A stretch of DNA of 64,000 nucleotides from Streptomyces sp. NBC_01471 (GCF_041438865.1 NZ_CP109450.1:3079001-3143000), one strand, 5' to 3'; counted from the first letter of the stretch, positions 31,263-39,008 are shown. Program-made: numbers and translations. Notes: a model not told the origin generated them from the letters alone.

Positions 31263-31280
31263 ATGTGAAGCAGGTCACAA
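31263..31280 (-). promoter_or_regulatory. Rex-type redox operator of the nuo operon
   Basis: ATGTGAAGCAGGTCACAA matches the Streptomyces Rex pattern TTGTGA-N6-TCACAA at 11 of the 12 half-site bases with the right spacing, 95 bases upstream of the nuoA start. Rex is the NADH/NAD+-sensing repressor of respiratory genes in actinomycetes, so this site fits its role. A TAGGAT hexamer (minus strand, 31301-31296) just upstream could be the -10. Confidence 0.7.
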
Positions 31281-31396
31281 GCCCGACTGCCCCGCATCCT
31301 ATGCCCGCCGGTCTGTGATCTGCGACACGGGGTACGACAACGCCTTTGTGATCTCCACCACCTGACGAAGGATCATCAAGTCGGATGACCGGTGAT

Positions 31397-31485
31397 CTTC
31401 ATACGTGAAGCGCGCGAGTGGTCACGAGACGTGACATCTCACTGTGTTATCGCTGGTCGAGGGCGTGCACCACTATCAAGTGGTG
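31397..31485. repeat. Cluster of three perfect inverted repeats
   Basis: CTTCA-TACG-TGAAG (31397-31410), GTCACG-AGA-CGTGAC (31421-31435) and CACCACT-ATCA-AGTGGTG (31468-31485) lie within 90 bases in the nuo/hydrolase divergent region. Each is a perfect dyad of a different sequence, so more than one DNA-binding protein or folded RNA could be involved. Confidence 0.4.
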
Positions 31486-31918
31486 GCCCATACATGCAAA
31501 TTGGCGATGGACACGGATGGGTGATATCGCTCTTCGGCTCCCCCGGGGAGGAGCGCGACGGCCGCGGAGGGGTGCGTGCACACGTTCACGAGCGACCCGG
31601 AAGAAGGGGGATTCGTGACGCCGGTCGCGGACGCAGCGCCGCCACCCTCCGGTTCACGGCGACCATGTGACCTGCCTCACCCGGGCCGGGCACCGGAGAA
31701 ACAGGGCTTGGCCATCCTCGTGAACGGATGGTAGGCGTCGGGCAATTCGGGCGTATTGCAGAAAGCCCATGATCACGACCTTGATCGCACGTGCCCGTAT
31801 TGCCCGTTTCGGCGTCAATAAAGGCCGCAGGCAACCGGAATGAACTGCTCCAGTCGTAACTGTGGCGCAACACACGTTTGTTGAAGCCACCCCGGAATGA
31901 CTGATAGCGGTAGTGCTC

Positions 31919-32740
31919 ATGTCCCACACCGCTCACATACCCAGCCACCGGAAGCCCCGCCCGCGCAGCGCAGCCAGGACCGCGCTCCGGGCCGGAGTTG
32001 CCGGTGGCGTTCTCAGCACCATCGCAGTGGCGGGTGCAGCTGGTTCGGCGAACGCGGCCGAGCCGGTGAACGAGAGCACCATCCAGATGCCCACCCTCAG
32101 CGCGGCCCAGGTCGCCGACGTCACGGAGCAGGTCGCCGCCGACCTGCAGCAGCAGGCCCAGCAGGACACCGCGGCCCAGGACGCCGCCAAGGCGGCCAAG
32201 AAGGCCAAGACGGACGCCGTGCACAAGGCCGAGGCCAAGAAGAAGGCCGAGGAGAAGGCCAAGGCCGAGGCCGAGGCCAAGGCGAAGGCTGACGCCGCCG
32301 CGCGCGCCTCGCGCTCCTCCGCCCGTACGGCGCTGCACGCCGTCACCACGGCCGCCAGCACGTCCTCCAGCTCCTCCGTGGGCTCCGGCTCCGCCGCGTC
32401 CATCGTGAGCTTCGTGAAGTCCCACATCGGCGACGCGTACGTCATGGGCGGCACCGGCTCCAGCTCCTGGGACTGCTCGGGTCTGGTCCAGGCCGCGTAC
32501 AAGAACGTCGGTGTCGACCTCCCCCGCGTCTCGGAGGGCCAGTCGACCGCGGGCACCCAGGTCTCGCTGAGCAACCTGCAGCCCGGCGACATCCTGTACT
32601 GGGGCAGCTCCGGCAGCGCGTACCACGTGGCCATCTACGTCGGCGGCGGCCAGTTCGTCGGCGCGCAGAACCCGAGCACCGGTGTGGTCGAGCGCCCCCT
32701 GGACTACGACCAGCCGACCGGCGCGGTCCGCGTCCTCTGA
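31919..32740 (+). CDS. Secreted NlpC/P60 cell-wall hydrolase
   Basis: A 273-residue exported peptidoglycan endopeptidase. The signal peptide spans residues 1-45 (basic HRKPRPRSAARTALR, hydrophobic core, cleavage near SANAAEP). A coiled-coil region (55-125) is dominated by Ala, Lys and Glu (KAEAKKKAEEKAKAE). The C-terminal NlpC/P60 domain (about 158-273) has the catalytic cysteine in WDCSGLV (about 186) and the histidine in SAYHVAIYVGGG. It should cleave stem peptides in the wall. I prefer ATG 31919 to the GTG two codons upstream; both are weak on RBS. Closed by a very strong terminator. Confidence 0.93.
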   Translation: MSHTAHIPSHRKPRPRSAARTALRAGVAGGVLSTIAVAGAAGSANAAEPVNESTIQMPTLSAAQVADVTEQVAADLQQQAQQDTAAQDAAKAAKKAKTDAVHKAEAKKKAEEKAKAEAEAKAKADAAARASRSSARTALHAVTTAASTSSSSSVGSGSAASIVSFVKSHIGDAYVMGGTGSSSWDCSGLVQAAYKNVGVDLPRVSEGQSTAGTQVSLSNLQPGDILYWGSSGSAYHVAIYVGGGQFVGAQNPSTGVVERPLDYDQPTGAVRVL

Positions 32741-32764
32741 GCCTCCGGGCAGCTGAGCAACGCT

Positions 32765-32820
32765 CGCACGCCGAAGGGCCGTCACTTCCCCGCTCGGGAG
32801 TGGTGGCCCTTCGGCGTGCG
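32765..32820 (+). terminator. Very strong terminator after the NlpC/P60 gene
   Basis: A perfect 16-bp stem of CGCACGCCGAAGGGCC (32765-32780) with GGCCCTTCGGCGTGCG (32805-32820); the loop itself folds through CACTTCCC/GGGAGTG. It begins 24 bases after the stop. Confidence 0.85.
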
Positions 32821-32937
32821 GCGGCCGAGTGATCCCGCCGTTTCGCTGCCCGGCGCGACCGGTGCGCGGGCCTACGCTGCTGGGCCGGAACAGATGGTGG
32901 CCGCTGCCACCACCCAGCGGCCCAGCCGGAGGTAGCG

Positions 32938-33618
32938 ATGCGTCAGACCAATCTCACCGGGGAATCGGCCGCATACGTCAGCGCCCGCGAGGAGCTGCAG
33001 CAGGCCGAGATCGAGCTGATGCGGCACCGCGAACGCGTCGCCGCCCTGCGCCGCGGGCTGCCGCCGGGCCCGGTCGTCGACGACTACGTCTTCGAGGAGG
33101 GCCCGGCCGATCTGCGGGCCGGTGACGCGCCGGCGAAGACCGTGCGCCTGAGCGAGCTGTTCACCGGACCCGGGCGGGACCTGGTCGTCTACCACCTCAT
33201 GTACGGCAAGCAGCAGACCGAGCCGTGCCCCATGTGCACGATGTGGATCGACGGGTACAACGGCGTGGCCCACCACGTGGCGCAGAACGTCGATCTCGCG
33301 ATCGTCGCGGCGGCCGGCCTGCCGGCGCTCCGCGCCCACGCCCGTGACCGGAAGTGGACGGATCTGCGTCTGCTCAGCGCCGGTACCGGCACGTTCAAGT
33401 ACGACCTGGGCAGCGAGGACGCCGAGGGCGTCCAGGACTCGACGGTGTCGGTGTTCACCCGCGACGACGACGGATCGGTACGCCACGTCTACTCGGGCCA
33501 CCCGCGGATGTCCGACGACATCGACCAGCGGGGCATCGACCTGCTCAGCCCGGTATGGCAGTTCCTCGACCTCACCACCCGGGGCCGGGGCGACTGGAGC
33601 GCCTCACTCCGCTACTAG
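32938..33618 (+). CDS. DUF899-family thioredoxin-like protein
   Basis: A 226-residue protein of the DUF899 family, which has a thioredoxin-like fold. The N-terminal helical part (residues 1-45, REELQQAEIELMRHRERVAALRRGLP) and the CPMCTMWIDGYNG motif (about 98-110) are typical, and the CxxC pair is the likely redox centre. No signal peptide, so cytosolic. The reaction is unknown for the family. ATG follows GGAGGTAGCG. It is a single gene and the first of the accessory block. Confidence 0.88.
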   Translation: MRQTNLTGESAAYVSAREELQQAEIELMRHRERVAALRRGLPPGPVVDDYVFEEGPADLRAGDAPAKTVRLSELFTGPGRDLVVYHLMYGKQQTEPCPMCTMWIDGYNGVAHHVAQNVDLAIVAAAGLPALRAHARDRKWTDLRLLSAGTGTFKYDLGSEDAEGVQDSTVSVFTRDDDGSVRHVYSGHPRMSDDIDQRGIDLLSPVWQFLDLTTRGRGDWSASLRY

Positions 33619-33788
33619 GTCCTGTCCGGTGTTCCTGGTGGGGAGACGGGCCGTCCGCCCCTGCGACTGCGTATGCCCGCGGGGCCTTTGACGGTGTGCG
33701 GAGCCCGTGACATCGGCCCACATCTTGATGCGGGCCAGGATCACAACCGAGGCCCTGCCCGGTCTTCAGGGCCGGTCGACCGCTTACG

Positions 33789-33835
33789 CCGCTGTGGCGG
33801 TGGAGCCACCGGAGGCAGCTCCACCGCCACAGCGG
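33789..33835 (-). terminator. Terminator of the lipoprotein gene
   Basis: A perfect 18-bp stem: the 33789-33806 arm starts CCGCTGTGG and the 33818-33835 arm ends CCACAGCGG. It lies ten bases past the stop of the minus-strand lipoprotein gene. The rest of the 227-base gap shows nothing else I can name. Confidence 0.75.
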
Positions 33836-33845
33836 GGCAGGGGAT

Positions 33846-34484
33846 TTACGAGTGGGCGCTGAGCACGCCGCCGTCGCTGAGCACCATGTAGATGCCGTTG
33901 GCGTTGACGCCGACGTCGTGCTGGTTCGCGTTCAGCGTGGCGGCCACGCCGTCGTGGCCGATGATCTGCGCGCGGAACCGGACGTCGCCGATCTTCGTGA
34001 CCTTGACCTTCCAGCCACCCGCGACCTTGAAGGTGCCCGGTCCCTGGTGCCCGCCGCCCATCCAGGAGTGGACCGTGCCGTCCATCCCCAGCTCGATGAA
34101 CATGTCGTTGGCGTCGAGCCCGGCGTCGGTGTCGTGCGTCTCCATCGTGGCCAGGAGCGAACCGCGGTTGACGATCCTGGCACGGTAGTTCTGGTCGCCG
34201 ACCTTGTAGATCTCGGCCTTGCTGCCGTCCGGCAGGGTCTGGGTGCGGAACGGGGATGCCGCCTCGGTCGTGATCTGGCTCTTGTCCGTGCTGGTCTTGG
34301 AGTCGCTGACCACACCGCCATTGCCGGTGAGGGAGGCGGAGGCAGCGGCGACGGAGTCCTTCTTCTCCGGGCCGGCCGCGTCCTTGCCCCCGCTCTGGCA
34401 GGCGGTCAGCGAGAACGCCGCAGCGGCGGCGACGGCCACCAGGGCGGCGGAACGGGCGGTACGGCGTGCAAGGCGAGTGGTCAT
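33846..34484 (-). CDS. Putative lipoprotein of unknown function
   Basis: A 212-residue exported protein. A basic start (MTTRLARRTAR), a hydrophobic core and the lipobox FSLTAC with Cys about 29 mark a lipoprotein anchored on the outer face of the membrane. After a Ser/Ala/Asp linker comes a folded domain (about 75-212) made of two similar halves, each with a pattern like YRARIVNRGSLLATMETHDTDAGLDANDMFIEL and FRAQIIGHDGVAATLNANQHDVGVNANGIYMVL, which suggests an internal duplication. I do not recognise the family. Confidence 0.8.
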   Translation of the reverse strand: MTTRLARRTARSAALVAVAAAAAFSLTACQSGGKDAAGPEKKDSVAAASASLTGNGGVVSDSKTSTDKSQITTEAASPFRTQTLPDGSKAEIYKVGDQNYRARIVNRGSLLATMETHDTDAGLDANDMFIELGMDGTVHSWMGGGHQGPGTFKVAGGWKVKVTKIGDVRFRAQIIGHDGVAATLNANQHDVGVNANGIYMVLSDGGVLSAHS

Positions 34485-34933
34485 GATGGAAATCCCCCCA
34501 TGGGATATCAGGATGCGGCGCCTCCGCCTGCTCCCGCAGGGCGGCCGGCCGGATCTGCTGTTACCTACACACCGTGAGATGGCGAGCGGGGCGGGGGTTG
34601 TTCACCGGATCCTGTCCGCACTTGGTAACAAGGGAGCGAGGGGTACGAGGGGTCCGGCGGACGTGCTGCGGCTGTCGCGGGGAGAACCGCGGCGTCCGGG
34701 CGGAGCGCAGGAGTACGCCGATCAGCACGGCGGCCGGGGGTTCGGCGAGGCTGAGGGTTCCGGCCGTGGTCGCGCGCACCGGGGTGAGGCCGGTGGTGAA
34801 CGACCAGTAGGCGAGGGCGGTGGTCACCACGCCCAGCCGGACGGTCGGAGTGAGGGTGGCGCCCTGCCCCCTCCACCTCGCCGGATGGGGTACGACTGCT
34901 GCGCGAGCGCGGCGTGCATCGACGGCGTCCTGG
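34485..34933. other. Intergenic region with a transporter remnant, 449 bases
   Basis: Lies between the lipoprotein start and the 3' end of the monooxygenase. The proximal 100 bases must hold the lipoprotein promoter. The segment 34702-34854 is a remnant of an EamA transporter (separate entry). The rest has no gene-like reading frame. Confidence 0.6.
34702..34854 (-). pseudogene. C-terminal remnant of an EamA-family transporter
   Basis: The minus-strand translation over about 50 residues reads LTPTVRLGVVTTALAYWSFT, then TGLTPVRATTAGTLSLAEPP, then AAVLIGVLL, which is the typical penultimate-helix region of EamA permeases (LGVVTTALAY...TTAATLSLAEPLTAALLG). The expected LGERL segment and last helix are replaced by unrelated basic residues, and the preceding nine helices are absent. 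It is a decayed fragment, probably left by rearrangement when neighbouring genes moved in. Confidence 0.65.
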
Positions 34934-36400
34934 TCAGCGGTGAGTCGCGGATACCGCCGCGTGCGCCTCGGCCCGCAGAACTTCGGCGTCGGGCTGTTCG
35001 CTCGCCCAGGCGACATGGCCGTCCGGGCGGATGAGCGCGGCACGCACGGTGGACCAGGCAGGCCGTGGGTCGGGCCGGTGTGCTGTGTGCGTGATGACGT
35101 GGGCGGTGGAGGGCGGTGCCGGGGTGCCGGTGAAGTGCAGCAGGACGTGGCGGCCGGTCCTGAGCAGTGTGAAGAGGTCCGTGCTGTTGGAGAGTTCGAG
35201 ATTGGGTGCGCGGTGACCGGTCAGGGGGTGGTGGTCTGCGGGGCCCGGGTAGGTGACGGCCAGTGCGGAGAGTCGTTCGGCCAGGCTTCGGGAGAACTCC
35301 GGCACGGTGGCGATGAGTTGGCTCAGAAGTGCGCGCAGGTCCTGGCCCTCCGCCGAGTAGGCGTTCATCAGTGCCGTCTGGGCGCGGGTGCTGAGCAGTA
35401 GGTCGGCGCCGACCGGGTGGCGTTCGGCGTGGTAGCTGTCCAGAAGTCCGGCGGGGGCGGTGCCTGCCACTGTGGCGGCCAGTTTCCAGCCGAGGTTCGT
35501 GGCGTCCTGGATGCCGACGTTGAGGCCCACGCCTCCGGCCGGGTAGTGCATGTGCGCCGCGTCGCCCGCGAGGAGGACGCGGCCCCTGCGGTACTCGGCG
35601 GCCTGGCGGGCGGCGTTGCCGAACCGGGAGAGCCAGCTCGGGTCACGCATGCCGAAGTCGGTGCCGGCGATCCGGGTCACCTTGGCGCGCAGCCCGTCGA
35701 GTGTGAGTTCGCCGGGGTAGCCGGTACCGGTACTGTCCGGATCACCGCCGACGATCCGGTGGATTCCGCCCGGCATCGGGACGATCATGACGCCGCCGGT
35801 CGGGCCTGACACGGCGGACACCCCTCCCTGCGGCGGGTTGTCCAGGACGACGTCGCCCAGGAAGCCCCAGGTGGTGGCGTCGTTGCCGGGGAAGCCGATG
35901 CCCGCCGCCTCGCGCACGGTGCTTCGGGTGCCGTCGCAGCCGACGATGTAGCCGGCGCGCAGTGCGTACGGGCCGTCGGGGCCGGTTGCCCCGACGCTCA
36001 CCCCGTCTTCGTCCTGGGTGAGTCCGGTCACGTGGTGCCCGCGCCGGATTCTGGCTCCGGCCGCAATCGCGTGCTCTTCCAGCAGCTCCTCGGTGCGGGC
36101 CTGCGGCAGGGCGAGTGTGAAGGGGTAGGGGGTGTCGAGGACCCCGAAGTCCATCCGGTCGTCGAGCCCGCCGAAGTGGCCGCTGGGGATGCGCCGTCCC
36201 TCCGTGAGAAAGGGCTCCAGCACGCCCCGGGTGGCCAGGGCCTCCAGTGTGCGCGGATGGATGGTGAGGGCCTTGGAGTGGGGATCCCGCTCGCGGCGAG
36301 TTTCCAGGACGGTGACGGGTGTCCCGCCCAGCCGCAGTTCGGCGGCCAGCCACAGCCCGGTGGGACCGCCTCCTGCGATGACTACGTGCTCGTGCTCCAT
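34934..36400 (-). CDS. FAD-dependent monooxygenase (PheA/TfdB, rifampicin-monooxygenase-like class)
   Basis: A 488-residue class A flavoprotein hydroxylase. GGGPTG (residues 10-15) binds the ADP part of FAD, the GCDGTRSTVR motif (about 165-174) binds FAD and NAD(P)H, and LLAGDAAHMHYPAGGVGLNVGIQDATNLGWKLA (about 288-320) is the second FAD motif. A thioredoxin-like C-terminal domain (about 395-488) follows, as in phenol hydroxylase and antibiotic-inactivating members. It should hydroxylate an aromatic substrate or drug. GAGGAG precedes the ATG. A divergent TetR gene 63 bases away, with a perfect operator between, implies substrate-induced expression. Confidence 0.92.
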   Translation of the reverse strand: MEHEHVVIAGGGPTGLWLAAELRLGGTPVTVLETRRERDPHSKALTIHPRTLEALATRGVLEPFLTEGRRIPSGHFGGLDDRMDFGVLDTPYPFTLALPQARTEELLEEHAIAAGARIRRGHHVTGLTQDEDGVSVGATGPDGPYALRAGYIVGCDGTRSTVREAAGIGFPGNDATTWGFLGDVVLDNPPQGGVSAVSGPTGGVMIVPMPGGIHRIVGGDPDSTGTGYPGELTLDGLRAKVTRIAGTDFGMRDPSWLSRFGNAARQAAEYRRGRVLLAGDAAHMHYPAGGVGLNVGIQDATNLGWKLAATVAGTAPAGLLDSYHAERHPVGADLLLSTRAQTALMNAYSAEGQDLRALLSQLIATVPEFSRSLAERLSALAVTYPGPADHHPLTGHRAPNLELSNSTDLFTLLRTGRHVLLHFTGTPAPPSTAHVITHTAHRPDPRPAWSTVRAALIRPDGHVAWASEQPDAEVLRAEAHAAVSATHR

Positions 36401-36419
36401 GGCAGCTCCTCAAGAGTGC

Positions 36420-36457
36420 CTTGGTCAGTGACCAAGACGGGATGCGCCCAGTAGACT
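36420..36457. promoter_or_regulatory. TetR operator and leaderless promoter between monooxygenase and TetR genes
   Basis: CTTGGTCAGTGACCAAG (36420-36436) is a perfect palindrome around a central G. For the TetR gene, TGACCA (36429-36434) and TAGACT (36452-36457) are spaced by 17 bases, with +1 falling on the GTG start at 36464, so the operator covers the -35. A partial second copy, GGTCGGTGACCAAG, overlaps the TetR start codon. Confidence 0.7.
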
Positions 36458-36463
36458 AGGTCG

Positions 36464-37081
36464 GTGACCAAGAAGCAAGCGGAGGATCTCACCCGGACCC
36501 GGCTCGACCCCGGAACGGTGGTGCGAACGGCCCTGGAACTGCTGGAGGAGAAAGGCGCGGACGGGCTCTCGATCCGTGGCATCGCGGACCGGCTCGGCGT
36601 CCGGATGAACACCGTGCTCTGGCATGCGAAGACCAAGGCGCGGCTGTCGGAGTTGATGGCGGACGCGATCGTGGCCGGGGCGCCGGTGGACGGACTGCCC
36701 GAGCCCTGGGAACCCCGGGTCCGCGAACTGCTCCACCGCTACCGCCGCGCCCTGCTGGCCCACCGGGACGGGGCCAGGATCGTGGCCGGTACATACGCCG
36801 CCGAACCCGCCACACTCCGCTTCGCCGACCTGATGACCGAGGCACTCCTGAGCGGCGGGCTGGCGGAACGCGAGGCGGTCTGGACCGGCTGGAGCCTTGT
36901 CTACTTCGCCCTGGGGCTGGCCCAGGAGGAACAGGCGCTTCCTGACGCGATGGGTCCGGCGTTCGCACGACGGCTGGACACCGGCGAATACCCCTCACTG
37001 TCCCGGGCCGCCGCGTACTTCGAGGACACCTCCTTCGACGAGCGCTTCGACTACGGACTCTCCCGCATCCTGGGGGTGTGA
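36464..37081 (+). CDS. TetR-family regulator of the monooxygenase
   Basis: A 205-residue regulator of the TetR class proper. The helix-turn-helix is at about residues 18-62 (GLSIRGIADRLGVRMNTVLWHAKTK) and the helical C-terminal domain resembles TetR_C of drug-responsive repressors. GTG start at 36464, predicted leaderless. Divergently arranged with the flavin monooxygenase and a shared palindromic operator: it most likely represses both until the aromatic compound binds. Confidence 0.93.
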   Translation: MTKKQAEDLTRTRLDPGTVVRTALELLEEKGADGLSIRGIADRLGVRMNTVLWHAKTKARLSELMADAIVAGAPVDGLPEPWEPRVRELLHRYRRALLAHRDGARIVAGTYAAEPATLRFADLMTEALLSGGLAEREAVWTGWSLVYFALGLAQEEQALPDAMGPAFARRLDTGEYPSLSRAAAYFEDTSFDERFDYGLSRILGV

Positions 37082-37119
37082 TCGGAACGGCGCCCCAGCG
37101 GCCGGGCTCTCCACTGATA

Positions 37120-37275
37120 CGTCACCAGGAACTGCCCGACGCCGAGCAGGAGTTCGTCCCCTTCACCCCCTTGAAACAATGGCGCGGCATCGCGACCCGC
37201 TACGACAAAACCGGCGCGTCCAGCCAGGCAGTCGTCACCCTCGCCTCGCCGCTGATGTCGGGCGTGACGCTTTGA
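37120..37275 (+). pseudogene. Internally deleted IS5-type transposase relic
   Basis: The reading frame right after the TetR gene encodes RHQELPDAEQEFVPF, which resembles the start of Streptomyces IS5-family transposases (RHELTDAEWEFV), followed at once by LKQWRGIATRYDKTGASSQA and VVTLASPLM, which resembles their C-terminus (LKQWRGIATRYDKTA...AAVTLASLLMW). The DDE core between them is missing. No terminal inverted repeats are recognisable. It marks past transposition next to the monooxygenase pair. Confidence 0.65.
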
Positions 37276-37401
37276 CGCCAACTCCCACCACTTCAGTGTG
37301 ACTTCGCGATCTCGTAGAGACCCTGGCCGGGAGCGGGTGCGGTCACCGCGTGACCATCGGGGTGTGTGGACTCCTTTCGCCTGACCACGCCAGCAGGGTG
37401 A

Positions 37402-38352
37402 TCACAGGACGAGCATGAGCTTGCCGCCGGGGCGGCGGGATTGGCTGAGCTTGGCCGCTTCCTGGATCTGGTCGAGGGTGTAGGTGCGGGCGACTGGTAC
37501 GACCAGGATGCCTTCGCCGGCGAGCCTGGCGAACTCATTGATCTGGTCGTAGCGGATCTCGGTAGTGATCCGGACGCCCAGTTCGGCTGCGGCGGCGAAG
37601 TCCGAGACGGTGAGGACGCGGTCGGGATCCCCGGTCAGCTCGATCAAGGTCGGTAGCGAGCCGCCGGCCGGACTGGGCCGGCCGGCGCGGTCGATCCGGC
37701 CCCCGGTCGGCGTGGCGTCCAGGGCGCGGTCCACGGGGCTTGGGGTCAGTGCGCTGACGCGTTCGGTCATGCCCTCGCCGTAGGCGGTCACCTGGGCGCC
37801 GATCTCTTCCAGGGCGGCGGCCCGAGTCGGCCCGGCTGTGGCGATCACCCGGATACCCCGGTGCAGTGCGAAGCGCACCGCCGCCTCACCCACGGTGGTG
37901 CCTGCGCCGTGGACGAGCAGCAGCTCGCCCGGCTGAACGCCGAGGTCGTCGAGCGCGCGCCACGCCGTCTCGGCCGCCATCGGCAGCGCGGCGGCCTGCT
38001 CGGCGGTCACGCCCTCGGGAATGCGTGCCCAGTCCGGCATCAGCGCGTACTCGGCGGCGCCGGCCGTCGGGCCGTCGAAGGCGGCAGGGCCGAACACCCG
38101 GTCGCCGATCTGGACGCCGGTGACGCCTTCGCCGAGCGCGTCGACGGTGCCCGCGACCTCAAGGCCGAGCCCGCGCGGCAGCGGCGGCAGATGGTCGGCG
38201 AGGAGACCGTCGACGACGTGCCAGTCGGCCGGCGTCAGGCCGCACGCCCGCACAGCGATGCGGATCTGGCCGGGTCCCGGCTCCGGCTGTGGGACGTCGC
38301 GGAGCACGATCACGTCCGGGGAACCGAACTGGTCGAATTGCAGAGCCTTCAT
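37402..38352 (-). CDS. NADP-dependent quinone/zinc-type oxidoreductase (MDR family)
   Basis: A 316-residue medium-chain dehydrogenase/reductase without the structural-zinc cysteines, as in quinone oxidoreductases. The N-terminal GroES-like domain (1-120) is followed by a Rossmann domain with the nucleotide motif LLLVHGAGTTVGEAAVRFA (about 144-162; the usual AxxGVG is here GAGTTVG). Around residues 219-232 a Gly/Arg/Pro-rich stretch (GGRIDRAGRPSPAGG) looks like a short insertion in the usual substrate loop. AGGAGATCGTC precedes the ATG. Divergent from a TetR gene with paired dyads between, so probably under that repressor. Confidence 0.9.
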   Translation of the reverse strand: MKALQFDQFGSPDVIVLRDVPQPEPGPGQIRIAVRACGLTPADWHVVDGLLADHLPPLPRGLGLEVAGTVDALGEGVTGVQIGDRVFGPAAFDGPTAGAAEYALMPDWARIPEGVTAEQAAALPMAAETAWRALDDLGVQPGELLLVHGAGTTVGEAAVRFALHRGIRVIATAGPTRAAALEEIGAQVTAYGEGMTERVSALTPSPVDRALDATPTGGRIDRAGRPSPAGGSLPTLIELTGDPDRVLTVSDFAAAAELGVRITTEIRYDQINEFARLAGEGILVVPVARTYTLDQIQEAAKLSQSRRPGGKLMLVL

Positions 38353-38368
38353 GACGATCTCCTGACTG

Positions 38369-38421
38369 ATGACAGCATCTGTTGTCATTGACCGTACCAG
38401 CCGATAACAGCTCCTGTTGTC
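38369..38421. promoter_or_regulatory. Twin TetR-type operators
   Basis: ATGACA...TGTCAT (38369-38388) and GATAACAG-CTC-CTGTTGTC (38403-38421) both contain CTGTTGTC and are near-perfect dyads, lying between the oxidoreductase and TetR genes. TACGCT seven bases before the TetR ATG could be a -10 for a nearly leaderless transcript. Confidence 0.5.
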
Positions 38422-38435
38422 GTACGCTGGTGGGT

Positions 38436-39008
38436 ATGCCGCGATGGGAATCCGATGCACAGGGCCGGCTCGAACGCGCGGCGCTCGAGCTGTTCGAGAC
38501 GCAGGGGTTCGAGCGCACCTCGGTCGCGCAGATCGCAGGCGCCGCCGGGCTGAAGGAGCGCTCCTTCTATCGCTACTTCCCCGACAAGCGGGAAGTCCTC
38601 TTCGCCGGCAACGAACTCGAGGCCCACCTCGTCGCCCAGGCCGAGGCAGCCGACCCGGGCCTCACGCCGATCGAGGCGCTGCTGGCCGCGCTGGGAACCG
38701 CCGAGGAGATCTTCCGCCCACGCGAGTTCCTGCTGCGCCGGGGAAGAGTGATCGCCGCCAACCCGGCACTGGCCGAGCGCGACCTGATCAAGCTCGCCGC
38801 CATCGCCGACGCTCTGGCACCGGCGCTCGAGCGCCGCGGCGTCGAGCCCGGAAAAGCACGCTTCATCATCGACGTGGTACTGGCGATCCACCGGCGCGCC
38901 ATGCCCCGCTGGCTGGCCGAGCCGGACACCACCCTCGCTCAGCTCATGGCTCAGGCCGCCGCCGAGCTGTGCGAAGTGGTTGCGCCATCAGCTCCAACGA
39001 TCCGCTGA
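38436..39008 (+). CDS. TetR-family regulator of the oxidoreductase
   Basis: A 190-residue regulator. The helix-turn-helix (about residues 8-55, with TSVAQIAGAAGLKERSFYRYFPDKRE) is typical; the C-terminal domain is shorter than in canonical TetR and unassigned. ATG 38436. Its divergent position and the two dyads sharing CTGTTGTC suggest that it represses itself and the quinone oxidoreductase. Confidence 0.92.
   Translation: MPRWESDAQGRLERAALELFETQGFERTSVAQIAGAAGLKERSFYRYFPDKREVLFAGNELEAHLVAQAEAADPGLTPIEALLAALGTAEEIFRPREFLLRRGRVIAANPALAERDLIKLAAIADALAPALERRGVEPGKARFIIDVVLAIHRRAMPRWLAEPDTTLAQLMAQAAAELCEVVAPSAPTIR

Larger units (their letters stand above)
31169..31918. other. Divergent intergenic region between nuoA and the NlpC/P60 gene, 750 bases
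   Basis: Holds the nuo promoter and Rex-type operator (31263-31301) and, further right, a relatively AT-rich stretch with three perfect dyads (31397-31410, 31421-31435, 31468-31485). From 31530 to 31690 it is GC-rich; from 31700 to 31910 it is AT-richer again and probably contains the promoter and leader of the hydrolase gene. I see no gene and no c-di-AMP (ydaO-type) riboswitch core. Confidence 0.6.

Noticed and set aside
31530..31918. Possible ydaO-type c-di-AMP riboswitch upstream of the cell-wall hydrolase gene
   Set aside because: Such riboswitches are common before Streptomyces wall hydrolases, but the conserved core segments, such as GACAGCTAACC, are not present.
33619..33788. Possible further transposon remnant after the DUF899 gene
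   Set aside because: GTCCTGTCCGG resembles ends of some Streptomyces IS elements, but no matching second end or transposase sequence is visible.
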